In this document: piece after piece, positions 1-8,182 of the stretch | Position numbering within the stretch: position 1 is the stretch's first letter | How the letters are laid out: each line of letters starts with the position of its first letter | From: an uncultured Eubacteriales bacterium | GTDB lineage: Bacteria; Bacillota; Clostridia; Christensenellales; Aristaeellaceae | Length of the DNA stretch: 64,000 bases | Reading direction: 5' to 3' | NCBI GenBank assembly: GCA_900318145.1 | Contig: ONJM01000011.1 | Coordinates: 1-64,000, forward strand | Position numbers and translations under genes: made by a program | The notes under the pieces: generated by a model | Seen by the model: the letters and a program-made list of their open reading frames with translations, nothing else | Databases searched by the model: none | Told to the model about the DNA's origin: nothing

Positions 1-2718
1 AAAGCGGGAGACAACTATAACCATACCGTTACCGGCGACGGCTGGATCAATGAAGTATGCGCTGACTGCGGCATATCCGTCATGTACAATGAACACACAG
101 CAGTTACCGTGGACTGCGCCCACACGTATGATGAAAATCATCAGTGTACAGTTTGCGGCTGGCAGTGCGGTCACGACGAAAGCACCGCAGTCGAAGATAT
201 GTACAGGGTTGATTATGAATGGCTGAACACTGAGCAGCATCTGGCCCGGGCGATCCGGGTCACCCATCTGAACTGCCCTGCATGCGGCATGGACGGAGAA
301 CCGGAAACTGACGTCACCGAAGAAATTGAAGACCATACCGACGCGGATGGCGACGGTTTCTGCGACATCTGCTGCTTCGATATTGCGGGTATAAATGATA
401 TCGATTGGGAAATCAGCCAGTCTCTGGAGGATTACGGTGAATGGCGCCTGCATATCTCCGGAACCGGCCGGATTCCGTCTTACACGGATTCTGAAACCGC
501 GCCGTGGAGTGATGCAGTTTCGGACAAGAGCAGCGTACGGATCATTATTGATGATGGAATTACCGGTATCGGCAGCGGCGCATTCGCAAATATGCGCGGA
601 ACCGTCCGTGTGGACTTCCTGGCCGGGCAGATGCCTTCCGTCTCCACGGAAGCCTTCACCGGAACAGACACAATCTGCCGCTGGTACAGCGAAGATGTGT
701 CCTGGACTGTCGGCACTGCCGGCCGGACCGATGCCAAATGGGTATACCTGCCAATCTATGAGGCAGAAACACCCGGAAGGTTCCCGCTGACATACGATTA
801 CCTGGACGGCAGTGATACGCCCTGCTGGCAGGTAAATAACTATGCGCTGACCATGGATCAGGCTGTGGAACTGAGCTACAAAAACCCGCAGCTGTTCATC
901 AGTGTGCTTCCGCTTGAAGAAGACCGGGCGCTGTATGAGAACAGCACAGTTCCGTGGAGGGCCTACTTTGAGCATTCCTGCTCAGGTGAGCTCGTCCTTG
1001 ATGCCGCCCACGGCGGAGATACCCTGGAACTGCTCTCCATGTTCTCACCCGATCTGAATCTGACCGTGGTGCATGATTCCGCCAGTTCGCAAATCCCGCT
1101 GTTCCGGGCTGATATCGGGAACGGAACGCTGCACTACACCGGTGATATCATGAATCTTGAATTCAGGGGCTCCTATGGAGACCGGCCGGGTGATGTAACC
1201 ATCATCGGCGATATCGGCAGCATGACATTCAACAACGCCGATACGAATACAGGTTCAACATATGTCGCCTACGACGGTGATGTGACGGTCATCGGAACCA
1301 TCCAAAACGGCTATGAATACGGCAAAAACACAATGACCATTCCGGGAATCGGCGAAAATATTTTACTCGGCAGTTCCCAGATCCGGGCTTTCACAGATCT
1401 GACGCTGACGGAAGCAGACGGCAAACTCATTGAAAACGGAGTTTTCATGCGGTCAGACATCCCTGCGGCGTCCAGGAACCTCGAGGACTACATACTGGAA
1501 TATGTATTCGTAGACCAGGATGAAAACGATGAGTTTGACCGGACACAGCTCCGGCTGCGTCCAATAACCGGAGGTGCCGAAACAGAAATCGATATCCTGG
1601 CAAACAATCCGGACTTTACTGCGGACGATATCATCTGGGGATCTAAAACAAACGTTTCCGTCCATCTCTGGGATCCGGACACTCCGGCTGATATCGTTCT
1701 GAACGGCGGAACAGACGCGCAGGGAAATAAGCTTGGCATCAATGAACTGTTTACCAATTCCTCCGTCGGATCCATCACGGTAAACTGCCCGGTGGAATGG
1801 ATCAATGTCTGGCAGGCGCCGGAACGCAATAACGTCCTGCAGCTGGAAATCAACGGCACCGTAAACAGCCGGCTGCTCCTCAGCCTGCGCGGAAACACAA
1901 ACGTCGTCACTCTTGGTACCGGCGGCCGTCTGCAGTCAGATGGACTCTGGGATCGGTACCTGGGCAGTCAGCGTATCATTCCTGCGGTACAGGGCCCCTG
2001 CGTCCTGATTGAGGACGGACGGCTGTGCGTGCTGAGCGCGAAGCAGGGTGAAGGCCTCCGCGCAATCCTGCCGGGCGATTCTGTTCTTGAAAGTGCCGCC
2101 GGCATGGACGCGGTAATGGATATCGGTGAAAGCAGTGAAGGGCTGAACGAACAGGAGCAGTCCCGGATTGACGGCCTGCTGGCTGAAACGGAAGATACGG
2201 TGGACACCGTATTCGAAATCAATGTCACCGGATACGCCGACGGTATCGGAGAAGGCGCTGCCGCTACGACGCTGACGGAGCTGAACGGAAACGTCCGGAT
2301 GGCTGTCGAGAACAAAACCGGCGGTGCGGCCTACGTAGCCCGCCTGCATGAGGAAAACGGCGAAATTGCCGCGGAAGTACTGACTGAACCGACGGCAGAT
2401 GATGTGATCTGGTTTGAAAGCGACCGGTTCAGCAAATATGTCATCATTGCCGACGCTGAGGAAATTGATCCCTCTACGCTGCGGACGCTGGTCCTGCCGG
2501 CAGGCCTGACCATCATTGACGACAACGCGTTCGAAGGCGGCGCTTTCGAAGCTGTCATCATTCCGGATGACTGCACCTATATCGGACATGAAGCATTCAA
2601 AGACTGCAAGAACCTGATCTATGTCAGCTGTCCGGCCGGCACAGTGATCGAGGAAGACGCTTTCGCGGAATCTCCTGTCCGCAGAAAAGACCTGCGTACT
2701 CCGGCTGCAACACGCTGA
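1..2718 (+). CDS. Secreted Cys-rich / BspA-like leucine-rich repeat protein, C-terminal part
   Basis: The frame is open from base 1, so the N-terminus lies outside the window and only the last 905 residues are seen. The first ~110 visible residues contain repeated Cys/His clusters of the C-H-x-Y / C-x-x-C-G kind (CAHTYDENHQCTVCGWQCGH), which recur in large surface proteins of gut Clostridia. Next comes a segment with ISGTG, APW and GITGIGSGAF, the signature of BspA-type LRR_5 repeats, then a long beta-rich region I do not recognise. The last ~75 residues hold two more LRR_5-like units (LPAGLTIIDDNAFEGG and IPDDCTYIGHEAFKDC). No anchor or membrane segment follows. The likely role is a secreted or surface adhesion protein, inferred only from the repeat type. 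A hairpin follows the stop codon. Confidence 0.75.
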   Translation, partial: KAGDNYNHTVTGDGWINEVCADCGISVMYNEHTAVTVDCAHTYDENHQCTVCGWQCGHDESTAVEDMYRVDYEWLNTEQHLARAIRVTHLNCPACGMDGEPETDVTEEIEDHTDADGDGFCDICCFDIAGINDIDWEISQSLEDYGEWRLHISGTGRIPSYTDSETAPWSDAVSDKSSVRIIIDDGITGIGSGAFANMRGTVRVDFLAGQMPSVSTEAFTGTDTICRWYSEDVSWTVGTAGRTDAKWVYLPIYEAETPGRFPLTYDYLDGSDTPCWQVNNYALTMDQAVELSYKNPQLFISVLPLEEDRALYENSTVPWRAYFEHSCSGELVLDAAHGGDTLELLSMFSPDLNLTVVHDSASSQIPLFRADIGNGTLHYTGDIMNLEFRGSYGDRPGDVTIIGDIGSMTFNNADTNTGSTYVAYDGDVTVIGTIQNGYEYGKNTMTIPGIGENILLGSSQIRAFTDLTLTEADGKLIENGVFMRSDIPAASRNLEDYILEYVFVDQDENDEFDRTQLRLRPITGGAETEIDILANNPDFTADDIIWGSKTNVSVHLWDPDTPADIVLNGGTDAQGNKLGINELFTNSSVGSITVNCPVEWINVWQAPERNNVLQLEINGTVNSRLLLSLRGNTNVVTLGTGGRLQSDGLWDRYLGSQRIIPAVQGPCVLIEDGRLCVLSAKQGEGLRAILPGDSVLESAAGMDAVMDIGESSEGLNEQEQSRIDGLLAETEDTVDTVFEINVTGYADGIGEGAAATTLTELNGNVRMAVENKTGGAAYVARLHEENGEIAAEVLTEPTADDVIWFESDRFSKYVIIADAEEIDPSTLRTLVLPAGLTIIDDNAFEGGAFEAVIIPDDCTYIGHEAFKDCKNLIYVSCPAGTVIEEDAFAESPVRRKDLRTPAATR

Positions 2719-2742
2719 CAAACTGAATTAGGCACACAACAT

Positions 2743-2772
2743 ACGGCCCTCCGCAATACTGCGGAGGGCCGT
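2743..2772. terminator. Bidirectional hairpin between convergent genes
   Basis: A perfect 12-bp stem (ACGGCCCTCCGC / GCGGAGGGCCGT) with a 6-nt loop lies between the stop of the surface-protein gene and the stop of the ABC ATPase gene on the other strand. Both flanks are only moderately T-rich. It most likely ends transcription from both sides. Confidence 0.7.
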
Positions 2773-2792
2773 AAACTGTTATCCGGATCGCG

Positions 2793-3920
2793 TCAGCCAT
2801 CTATAAGGCTTCTCTCCGTTTCCGGATCGAACAGATGCATAACCTTCGCCGGGAAAGTGATATACATCTTGTTGCCGTAACCCAGGGATTCGCGCTGTTC
2901 TTTCGTCAGATCCACCGTGGGCAGACGGACGATGATCTTGTCGTCGTTGGCGCTGGACAGGTGCAGGTGCAGCTCGCTGCCCATCATTTCGTTCACGTCG
3001 ATCTTGCACTCGATGGCGTTTTCTGTCTTGTCAAACAGCACGGTGGTATGCTCCGGCCGGACGCCGAGGATAATGTCCTGGCTCCTGACGTTCTTCCCGG
3101 ACAGCACCGCGGTCTGATCCGCGTTCAGCGGAATCTTCGCGCCGAGGATATCCACACAGTAACCGGTTCCTTCCTGAACGAGCTTTGCTTTCAGGAAGTT
3201 CATCTGCGGGCTGCCGATAAAACCCGCCACAAACAGGTTCACCGGAGTATCGAACACTTCCTGCGGCGTACCGACCTGCTCAATGAAGCCGTCCTTCATG
3301 ATCACGATCCGGTCGCCCAGAGTCATGGCTTCAGTCTGGTCGTGGGTCACGTAAACGAAGGTTGTATCCAGCTTCTGCCGCAGCAGGATGATCTCCGCGC
3401 GCATCTGGTTCCGCAGCTTGGCGTCCAGGTTGGACAGCGGTTCGTCCATCAGGAACACCTTGGCGTTTCGCACCATGGCACGGCCGATAGCCACGCGCTG
3501 ACGCTGGCCGCCGGACAGCGCCCGGGGTTTCCGGGTCAGATATTCGGTGATGCCCAGGATCTTCGCCGCGTTGGTGACACGCTCGTAGATCTCATCCTCC
3601 GGCACCTTCTTCAGCCGCAGGCTGAAGGCGATATTGTCATACACCGTCATATGGGGATACAGCGCGTAGTTCTGGAAAACCATGGCGATATCCCGGTCCT
3701 TGGGCTGCAGGTCGTTCACGACTTCGCCGTCGATTTCCAGCGTGCCGCCGGAAATATCCTCCAGTCCGGCAATCATCCGCAAGGTGGTGGATTTGCCGCA
3801 GCCGGAAGGTCCAACGAACACCACGAATTCCTTGTCCGCGATTTCGAGGTTAAAGTCGTGAACCGCCGTAACGTTGTTGTCATATACTTTCTTGACGTCT
3901 GTCAGTTTTACGCTTGCCAT
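2793..3920 (-). CDS. ugpC: Carbohydrate ABC transporter ATP-binding protein (MsmX/UgpC/MalK family)
   Basis: Cytoplasmic ATPase of a CUT1-type sugar importer, 375 residues, the usual length for this family. Walker A GPSGCGKST is near residue 37, the Q-loop FQNYALYP near 82, the signature LSGGQRQR near 135 and Walker B VFLMDEP directly after. The last ~130 residues form the regulatory OB/TOBE region. It is the last gene of the minus-strand set binding protein, permease, permease, ATPase, 21 bases after the MalG-type gene. ATPases of this family often serve several sugar importers in Firmicutes (MsmX in Bacillus), so it may not be dedicated to this one. Family assignment is firm; the substrate is not shown by this protein. 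Confidence 0.95.
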   Translation of the reverse strand: MASVKLTDVKKVYDNNVTAVHDFNLEIADKEFVVFVGPSGCGKSTTLRMIAGLEDISGGTLEIDGEVVNDLQPKDRDIAMVFQNYALYPHMTVYDNIAFSLRLKKVPEDEIYERVTNAAKILGITEYLTRKPRALSGGQRQRVAIGRAMVRNAKVFLMDEPLSNLDAKLRNQMRAEIILLRQKLDTTFVYVTHDQTEAMTLGDRIVIMKDGFIEQVGTPQEVFDTPVNLFVAGFIGSPQMNFLKAKLVQEGTGYCVDILGAKIPLNADQTAVLSGKNVRSQDIILGVRPEHTTVLFDKTENAIECKIDVNEMMGSELHLHLSSANDDKIIVRLPTVDLTKEQRESLGYGNKMYITFPAKVMHLFDPETERSLIDG

Positions 3921-3941
3921 TGTTTTTCCTTCCTCCCTTCA

Positions 3942-4817
3942 TTATCCTTTGACCGCGCCGCCGGTTACGCCTTCCACGTAATACTTCTGCAGGAACAGGA
4001 AGAGAAGCGTTACAGGAACAGCCACCAGCACGCCGCCTGCGCAGAACATGGTGTAATTCTTGTTGATCTGGTCCGGCGTCAGCCAGTTATACAGACCGAC
4101 CGCCACGTTCATACCAGCAGGATCACCAAAGGAAATGTAACGGGCAAAAACGAAATCTCCCCAGGGTCCCATAAATGCCGTCAGGATCGTATAGATGACG
4201 ATCGGTTTGGACAGGGGCAGGATAATCTTGTTCAGTACCTGCGCCCGGGTCGCACCGTCCACCCGTGCCGCTTCATCCAACGACTTCGGAATCGTATCGA
4301 AGAAGCCCTTGGAAACATAGTAACCCATACCGGAAGACGCCACATATACCAGGATCAGACCGGGCGTCGCGTTAGCCTGGGTCAGTCCCAGATCCTTCAG
4401 AACACGGTACAGGATAATCATGGAAAGCATTCCGGGAAACATGCCCAGAATCAGCATGAATTTCATCAGAGGCTTTCGCATCTTGAAGCGGAATCGGCTC
4501 AGTGTGTAACTCATACACAGCACGATGATCGTCTGCAGCAGCGCAGTGCACACAGCTGTAACAAAGGTATTGATATACCACCGGGGGAAGTTAGTACTGA
4601 ACAGATTCCGGTAATTGTCGATGCCCCATTTCTGTGGAATAACATATCCCACCTGCCAGGTGCTTTCCACCCGGAAAGACTGCAGCACAATACAGATAAA
4701 GGGAATCAGCCAGATCACGCTGAGAGCAATCAACAGCACATAAATCAGCGTATTTGCCAGCGTCCGGGAGGCCTTCAGTCCCATGTGACGCTTCATGCTG
4801 CTTGTTTCACTCATCAC
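3942..4817 (-). CDS. Carbohydrate ABC transporter permease, MalG type
   Basis: Inner-membrane permease of a CUT1 sugar importer, 291 residues with about six membrane segments. The cytoplasmic coupling (EAA) loop reads EAARVDGATRAQVLNKIILP, the site that docks on the ATPase. Its ATG overlaps the end of the upstream MalF-type gene by four bases, so the two permeases are translationally coupled and will form a heterodimer. Substrate specificity cannot be read from the sequence. The neighbouring GH53 and GH13 enzymes point to beta-galacto- or alpha-gluco-oligosaccharides. Confidence 0.93.
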   Translation of the reverse strand: MMSETSSMKRHMGLKASRTLANTLIYVLLIALSVIWLIPFICIVLQSFRVESTWQVGYVIPQKWGIDNYRNLFSTNFPRWYINTFVTAVCTALLQTIIVLCMSYTLSRFRFKMRKPLMKFMLILGMFPGMLSMIILYRVLKDLGLTQANATPGLILVYVASSGMGYYVSKGFFDTIPKSLDEAARVDGATRAQVLNKIILPLSKPIVIYTILTAFMGPWGDFVFARYISFGDPAGMNVAVGLYNWLTPDQINKNYTMFCAGGVLVAVPVTLLFLFLQKYYVEGVTGGAVKG

Positions 4818-6349
4818 TGGAAGTCCTCCTCGTTCTTAATACTCGGCAGCACGTTGTACACAATCAGGGAAATCAGCGCCACCACTACAAATACGAGAAT
4901 ACCGACCACAGAGGCCAGATAATACTTTGAATCAGCACCAGTCGTAATCTTGAACAGCCAGGTGATCAGCAGGTCGGTATAACCCACATTTCCGGCTGCC
5001 GAAGATGCTGCCGGATTCAGCGGCGCACCTCCTGTCAGCAAATAGATGACGTTGAAGTTGTTCATATTGCCGGTAAAGCTGGTCAGCAGATACGGTCCGG
5101 TAATGAACAGCATATACGGCAGAGTAATCCGGGTATACTGCTGCCAGGGATTCGCGCCGTCGATTCTCGCGGATTCGTACAGGTCGGCGGGGATGTTCAT
5201 CAGGATGCCGGTAGCGATCAGCATCAGGTACGGAATACCGATCCAGATATTGATCATGATGACCGTTACCCGGGCCCAGATCGGATCCTCCCAGAAGGGA
5301 AGCGCTTTTGTAATCCACCCCATACTCAGAAGGAACCCATTCAGGATACCGTCCTTGGCGAACATTTTACTGACATACAACAAAGAAATAAACTGCGGAA
5401 TGGCGATGGTCATCACCAGGATCGTCCGCCATAGCTTTTTGACTTTAATACCTTTCTTGTTGATGGCCATAGCCACAAACATGCCCAGGAAGTAGTTTGA
5501 GAATGTTGCAAAGAACGCCCACATCAGAGTCCAGGACAGAATCTCGCCAAAGGTCGCGGCATAGCTTTGCGTACCGTTAGCACTCTTCCAGGAAAAAAGA
5601 GTGTTGAAGTTGTCCATCCCCACCCAGTGGAACAGATTGCTGATATAGCCGTCATGTGAACCGTCATAATTAGTAAACGCCACCAGAATCATAAAGATAA
5701 TCGGCAGTACCGTAAAAATGATGATACCTGTCAACGGCAATGCAAGCAGTGTCTTATGGAAAGACTCATCTGTAAGAGAATGAAGATCTTCCTTACCGCT
5801 CTTCAGTCTCTTTCCGGTTGCCAGAATCTTTTCCGCCATTCTGCTCTGCCGGATATTCACTCTCCATGTATATATGAAGGCAATGATAAAGAAAATGGTC
5901 AGCACGCTGTAAAGCAGGATCTGGAAGGAGTTATCGTTATATTTTGTTACGAATACATCATATATTTCGTTGTATTCTTCCGTAGGCCCGACTTTGCCCA
6001 AAGAAGGCATCATACTTAGCCAGTATCCGCCGGACAGGACCATGTATCCGATAAATACGATCTCAAACAACAGGAACAGCAGTCCCCGCAGAATCTGTCC
6101 TCGGGCCAGGCAGCCAAAACCCATGACCAGATAGCTGACTTTCGTTTTCCAGTCACCCTGGATAAATGAAGTAATGATATCTTTTACTTCCCTGCCGACA
6201 GCGGATGCGCCTTTCTTCAGGACATCCCAGATCTTCAAGCCGAGGTTTGCGAATGCCTTGGGAATACCGGCAAAGAAGCGCCCCAGTTTGTACCCGATTT
6301 TCCGTCCTTTGGACAGTTTCAGGTATTCCAGATCACTGAGCTGCGCCAT
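4814..6349 (-). CDS. Carbohydrate ABC transporter permease, MalF type with extended N-terminus
   Basis: Partner permease of the sugar importer, 511 residues. It is longer than the ~290-residue minimal permeases because of a ~200-residue N-terminal extension with extra membrane segments (roughly residues 70-170) followed by a cytoplasmic stretch, the architecture of enterobacterial MalF. The EAA loop reads ESARIDGANPWQQYTRITLP. A purine-rich AGGAGAGGAG lies upstream of the ATG. The gene is separated from the binding-protein gene by a 109-base gap holding a stem-loop, which usually lets the binding protein be made in excess over the membrane subunits. Confidence 0.92.
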   Translation of the reverse strand: MAQLSDLEYLKLSKGRKIGYKLGRFFAGIPKAFANLGLKIWDVLKKGASAVGREVKDIITSFIQGDWKTKVSYLVMGFGCLARGQILRGLLFLLFEIVFIGYMVLSGGYWLSMMPSLGKVGPTEEYNEIYDVFVTKYNDNSFQILLYSVLTIFFIIAFIYTWRVNIRQSRMAEKILATGKRLKSGKEDLHSLTDESFHKTLLALPLTGIIIFTVLPIIFMILVAFTNYDGSHDGYISNLFHWVGMDNFNTLFSWKSANGTQSYAATFGEILSWTLMWAFFATFSNYFLGMFVAMAINKKGIKVKKLWRTILVMTIAIPQFISLLYVSKMFAKDGILNGFLLSMGWITKALPFWEDPIWARVTVIMINIWIGIPYLMLIATGILMNIPADLYESARIDGANPWQQYTRITLPYMLFITGPYLLTSFTGNMNNFNVIYLLTGGAPLNPAASSAAGNVGYTDLLITWLFKITTGADSKYYLASVVGILVFVVVALISLIVYNVLPSIKNEEDFQ

Positions 6350-6387
6350 ATCCGTGATCCACTCCTCTCCTCTTTGGGAAATTGGAA

Positions 6388-6423
6388 TCGGCCGGAGCCG
6401 AAATGTGCTTCAGCTCCGGCCGA
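6388..6423 (-). other. Intercistronic stem-loop between binding-protein and permease genes
   Basis: An 11-bp GC-rich stem (TCGGCCGGAGC / GCTCCGGCCGA) with a 14-nt loop sits just after the binding-protein stop codon. No T-run follows on the minus strand, so it looks like an attenuator or 3'-end mRNA stabiliser rather than a full terminator. This matches the common malE-malF style of differential expression. Confidence 0.6.
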
Positions 6424-6458
6424 AAGATGATTGAATCAGTTTTCGCTCACTTTTTCCG

Positions 6459-7985
6459 TCAGTTCTTCACGATGGTGATGGAAGTGCCATCCCAGGTCAG
6501 GGTGTAGTTGCCGGGCTCGACGAACACGATATTGTTATCAGGGTTGTCCGCGCCCAGATCCTTGATCAGCTCGATGCCGGTAGTAACCTGCGCAAAGCCC
6601 TTGTCATTTTCCCAGGTAGTGAGCTTCACGATACGGCCACCCATGTAATCACTTTCCGGAACATCCAGCGTCAGAGTTCCGTCTTTCAGATAATAGGTGT
6701 CATCCTCATCTGCGTTGTTCCAGCCGTTCCAGGCACCCACGAACAGCAGCGCGTTGGCATCCAGCTTGAAGGTTTCCATGATCTTGTTCTCATAATTCTG
6801 CAGAACCGTCTTCAGGTCCTCATCCGTCGTGGCATCCTTGATTTCATCCGCGAATACAGCCGCAATGTTCCACCATGCGCCACTGATCGCGCTCTGTACA
6901 ACGCCGTAGGGCTTCTGAGCGATCACACCATTCACGAGAATCGGGTCATTCTTAACAGCTTCATCTTCCTGTGCTTCCAGATAAGCAGGCCGCCATCCCT
7001 TTTCCGTATGACGCTCCAGAGAGCATTCCTTACCGGTCAGATACTGAGCCAGTCTGTTCAGTACAGCCAGCTTAACCGGATCTTCCTGCGGCTTCACGCC
7101 CATGAGTTTAAATCCGAAATAGCTCCCCAGATGATAGTCTGTACCATCCACATTGAAGGAAGGCAGATCCGCAACACCCAGCTTGTCACCCAGGATATCC
7201 TTGGCAGCAGCAGAACCCCAGATACCGGAAACCACGATCGCGGAACCGCTCGCAAACGCAGATACATCGTTGCCGTTGTTCCAGGCGGTGGAGTCAACCA
7301 GTTTCTTCATGCCTTTCAGGGCAACCAGACCCATATCGCTGTTGAAGTTGTCATCAATTCCACTGAAGGATCCGTCGTCTTCCGCTTTCCAGTTGGATTT
7401 GCAGCCGGCGCCGAAGAAGAAGCTGGCGTTGTACCAGGCGTTCCGCAGATCAAAGGTGAAGTATTTCCCGGCAGCTTCGCAGTCTTCAATCAGCTTTTCG
7501 AGGGAGTCAACATCCTCGTCCGGGATAATACTCTTGTCATAGTACATGAAATAGTCATTATCCGCAGTCAACGGATAGGCCCACAGGCTGTCACCGGTAG
7601 TGACGGCAGTGACAGAGTCAGGATCGTAGTTTTCGGTAACGATCTTAGCAGCACCCTGTCCCAGGCTGCGCAGGGCTTTCGCTGTAATCAAGCGGCTCAA
7701 CTGGTCCTGTGCAAAGCAGTAAATATCCGCACCTGCGTCCACGTCTGTGATCATGTTGCTGGCCGCATCGCTTTCGCCCTGAGGCTGTACGTCCGCTTTA
7801 ATGACGATGCCATCCGTATTTGTAGCATTGTAGCGTTCGATCTGAGCTTTGGTCAGTTCAACGATTTCGTTAGCAACCCAGACTTTGATTTCGTATTCTC
7901 CGGCCAGGCTGGCCTCCGCAGAAGCGAAAGACACCATGGACAACGCCATGACTGCGGCTAATACGATCGCGAGGAATTTCTTCAT
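6459..7985 (-). CDS. Extracellular sugar-binding protein with C-terminal glycan-binding-like domain
   Basis: Solute-binding component of the importer, 508 residues. The N-terminus is a clear signal peptide (MKKFLAIVLAAVMALSMVSF, then ASAEA), but there is no lipobox Cys, so the usual lipid anchor of Gram-positive binding proteins is missing. Residues ~30-405 are the family 1 (MalE-like) binding fold. From residue ~413 a further ~96 residues (FVGAWNGWN ... VEPGNYTLTWDGTSITI) look like a small starch- or glycan-binding beta-sandwich. The start has a good ribosome site (AAAGGAG). A strong promoter and a cre-like operator lie upstream. The family is certain; sugar and anchoring are open. The neighbours suggest galactan- or starch-derived oligosaccharides. 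Confidence 0.9.
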   Translation of the reverse strand: MKKFLAIVLAAVMALSMVSFASAEASLAGEYEIKVWVANEIVELTKAQIERYNATNTDGIVIKADVQPQGESDAASNMITDVDAGADIYCFAQDQLSRLITAKALRSLGQGAAKIVTENYDPDSVTAVTTGDSLWAYPLTADNDYFMYYDKSIIPDEDVDSLEKLIEDCEAAGKYFTFDLRNAWYNASFFFGAGCKSNWKAEDDGSFSGIDDNFNSDMGLVALKGMKKLVDSTAWNNGNDVSAFASGSAIVVSGIWGSAAAKDILGDKLGVADLPSFNVDGTDYHLGSYFGFKLMGVKPQEDPVKLAVLNRLAQYLTGKECSLERHTEKGWRPAYLEAQEDEAVKNDPILVNGVIAQKPYGVVQSAISGAWWNIAAVFADEIKDATTDEDLKTVLQNYENKIMETFKLDANALLFVGAWNGWNNADEDDTYYLKDGTLTLDVPESDYMGGRIVKLTTWENDKGFAQVTTGIELIKDLGADNPDNNIVFVEPGNYTLTWDGTSITIVKN

Positions 7986-8081
7986 AGTCTTTTTCTCCTT
8001 TTATTGTTTTTTTTTGCCGGAATCAAAACCAAACGCACGCTTTCACGTGCTGCCTGATTTATTCCGTTCAAATTCGGATTT

Positions 8082-8110
8082 ATTGTAGTTGCATTTCCGG
8101 TTTTTGTCAA
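8082..8110 (-). promoter_or_regulatory. Promoter of the sugar transporter operon
   Basis: On the minus strand TTGACA (8110-8105), a 17-nt spacer and TACAAT (8087-8082) stand about 95 bases before the binding-protein start. This gives the transporter genes their own promoter, separate from the GH53 gene upstream. Confidence 0.8.
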
Positions 8111-8145
8111 CAGTTAAATTATTGGAACCCTTGATTTTTCAGAAT

Positions 8146-8159
8146 TGGTATCGTTTTCA
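8146..8159. promoter_or_regulatory. cre-like / LacI-family operator candidate
   Basis: The minus strand reads TGAAAACGATACCA, matching the CcpA cre consensus TGWNANCGNTNWCA at all fixed positions except one W. It lies about 35 bases upstream of the -35 box of the transporter promoter. That position suits either CcpA-type regulation or an activating or repressing LacI-family sugar regulator. No regulator gene is in the window. Confidence 0.5.
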
Positions 8160-8182
8160 ATATCTTGTGGTCCAGAGCTCTT

